Origin: Strix aluco
Taxonomy: Eukaryota; Chordata; Aves; Strigiformes; Strigidae
Assembly: GCF_031877795.1 (NCBI RefSeq)
Contig: NC_133971.1
Location: 8,843,973 to 8,907,972, forward strand
Length of the DNA stretch: 64,000 nucleotides
Direction of reading: 5' to 3'
Shown here: in pieces, positions 63,073-64,000 of the stretch
Layout: each line of letters begins with the position of its first letter
Position numbering within the stretch: position 1 is the stretch's first letter
Made by a program: the position numbers and the translations under genes
The notes under the pieces: model-generated
Database searches by the model: none
Told to the model about the DNA's origin: nothing
What the model saw: only the letters and a program-made list of their open reading frames with translations

Positions 63073-64000
63073 CTCTGATCCGCCCCCGCCGGGACACGCT
63101 GAGCCGCGGCGGCTCCAGCGGCGCGGGCCGGGGACCGAGAGCAGCGGCAGCGGTGGCGGTGGCGCTGTCCGTGGCCGTGGTGCTGGCGGCCCGGTGCGGC
63201 CGGCGCCGCGGGGACAGTGAGTCGGGGCTGGGGGCGCGGCCGAGGCGGGCGGCGGGGCCCGGGCGGCGGCGGCCCCGCGGCGGGAGGGGCCGAGGCGGGC
63301 GGCGCGGGGCGGCCCCGCCGCATTTTGACCCTTCGTAGCCGTGGGGGGGGCGGCTGCCGCGCCAGGCCGCACCGCGGGGCCGGCGGCTGGGGCGGCTTGG
63401 CCGGGGCCTGCGGCGCCGGGAGCGGGGCCCGCGGCCCTCCCGCGGGGAGCGGCTCGGGTCACCTTCGTCCCGGGGCCGGCGTGTTTGGCCCCAAACGGGG
63501 CCGCGCGGAGGGAAGGTCTGGGTGGCGGCTGCGGCGGGAGCTGGGACAGTGCCTGGCCAGGCTGCAGCTCCCCCCGGTTCGCCTGAGGATTGACCCTATG
63601 GCACCTCCTGAGCCTCCGGGACTCTCGCTTGAGCGGGCGCGGTACTGGCGACGGTCTGGCTGTGCCGCCCGGGGCCGGGGATCGGGGTGGGGAAGGGCAC
63701 GGCCCCCCCCCGGCCCTGCTGCTGGGAAGGGGCTGAGCCGCGGTGCCCGACCCCGCTCTCCTGGGCCGCTTTCAGACCCGGCTCTAGTTACAGAAGGGTT
63801 TAGCGAGGCGTGGGGCTGGGGGGTTTGTCTTTAACTGCGGGAATGCTTCGAGGGAGCCGTTCAAATCCACAGGTGTTAAAGGGGGATGAAGCTCGGAGGT
63901 CGGGATTGGAGTTTGAACGGGGTCTGGTAAAGTACAAGACCCCGTAAAGGTATAAAGGTGTTGTGCTGGAGGTCACGAGCTTGCTAAATCCAGGCTGACA

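Larger units (their letters stand above)
61700..63830. promoter_or_regulatory. CpG island over the RBBP6-like first exon
   Basis: Very high GC with many CpG dinucleotides, in contrast to the AT-rich gene body. It covers the ATG of the RBBP6-like gene at 62039 and extends 1.8 kb upstream of it. On the plus strand a CGGGGACA/GTGAGTCGG junction near 63209 could be the donor of a first exon of a divergent gene (its frame ends in Ala/Val-rich AAAVAVALSVAVVLAARCG). That exon is not recognised and is uncertain. Confidence 0.6.

Noticed and set aside
62167-63834. Long Pro/Ala/Arg-rich frames on both strands of the CpG island
   Set aside because: High GC and the 11-bp tandem repeat keep several frames open at once; all frames show the same composition, so no protein is supported.

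Overview
The window looks like a bird nuclear genome. It holds CR1 LINEs ending in (ATTCTATG)n or (ATTCTGTG)n tails, several LTR families of avian type, and intron-bearing vertebrate genes. The genes recognised are an RBBP6-like gene, two Topors-like RING genes, an acrosin-like serine protease and a FOXJ1-like fragment. Nothing bacterial or plasmid-like is present. All family names come from reading the protein sequences without a database search. Species and chromosome cannot be fixed from this sequence alone.

Layout. 1-640 is a polypyrimidine tract. 2.0-5.0 kb is the 3' end of a broken gammaretrovirus-like provirus on the minus strand (env TM, polypurine tract, LTR); a second LTR sits in that LTR and a third LTR sits in the second, the innermost with a clear 5-bp target duplication. 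8.88-13.33 kb is the left arm of an old inverted duplication carrying one RBBP6-like DWNN exon and two LTR insertions that the right arm lacks. 16.1-17.05 kb holds a FOXJ1-like fragment and a Topors-like 3' relic. 17.5-22.4 kb is a decayed gag-pol provirus. 21.54-24.18 and 37.03-39.67 kb are near-identical inverted arms, each with an intact Topors-like ORF, its promoter-side repeats and a stretch of retroviral integrase. The roughly 12.9-kb spacer holds an LTR with adjoining retroviral sequence, three CR1 pieces and an integrase scrap. 40.1-42.6 kb is an acrosin-like gene with catalytic residues kept but a stop codon in exon 1 and a tail frameshift. 43.8-45.3 kb is a CR1 with a nearly intact reverse transcriptase, followed by a solo LTR. 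47.2-49.3 kb is a second gag provirus, inverted, split by an LTR. 57.3-62.04 kb is an RBBP6-like gene on the minus strand whose first exon lies in a CpG island (about 61.7-63.8 kb) with GC-rich minisatellites.

What ties it together. Two nested inverted duplications (RBBP6-like outside, Topors-like inside) plus single acrosin-like and FOXJ1-like pieces make this look like an ampliconic block of genes with spermatogenesis or sperm roles (acrosin: sperm-egg interaction; FOXJ1: motile cilia; RBBP6 and Topors: RING-type ubiquitin ligase families). The most notable signal is an array of CRE-like octamers at exact 23-bp spacing before each Topors-like gene (four in one copy, three in the other), with the inner end of the inverted repeat falling in that array. 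About half of the window (5.3-8.9, 25.3-28.4, 29.8-32.7, 34.7-36.3, 45.7-47.2 and 49.3-55.8 kb) shows no gene I can support.
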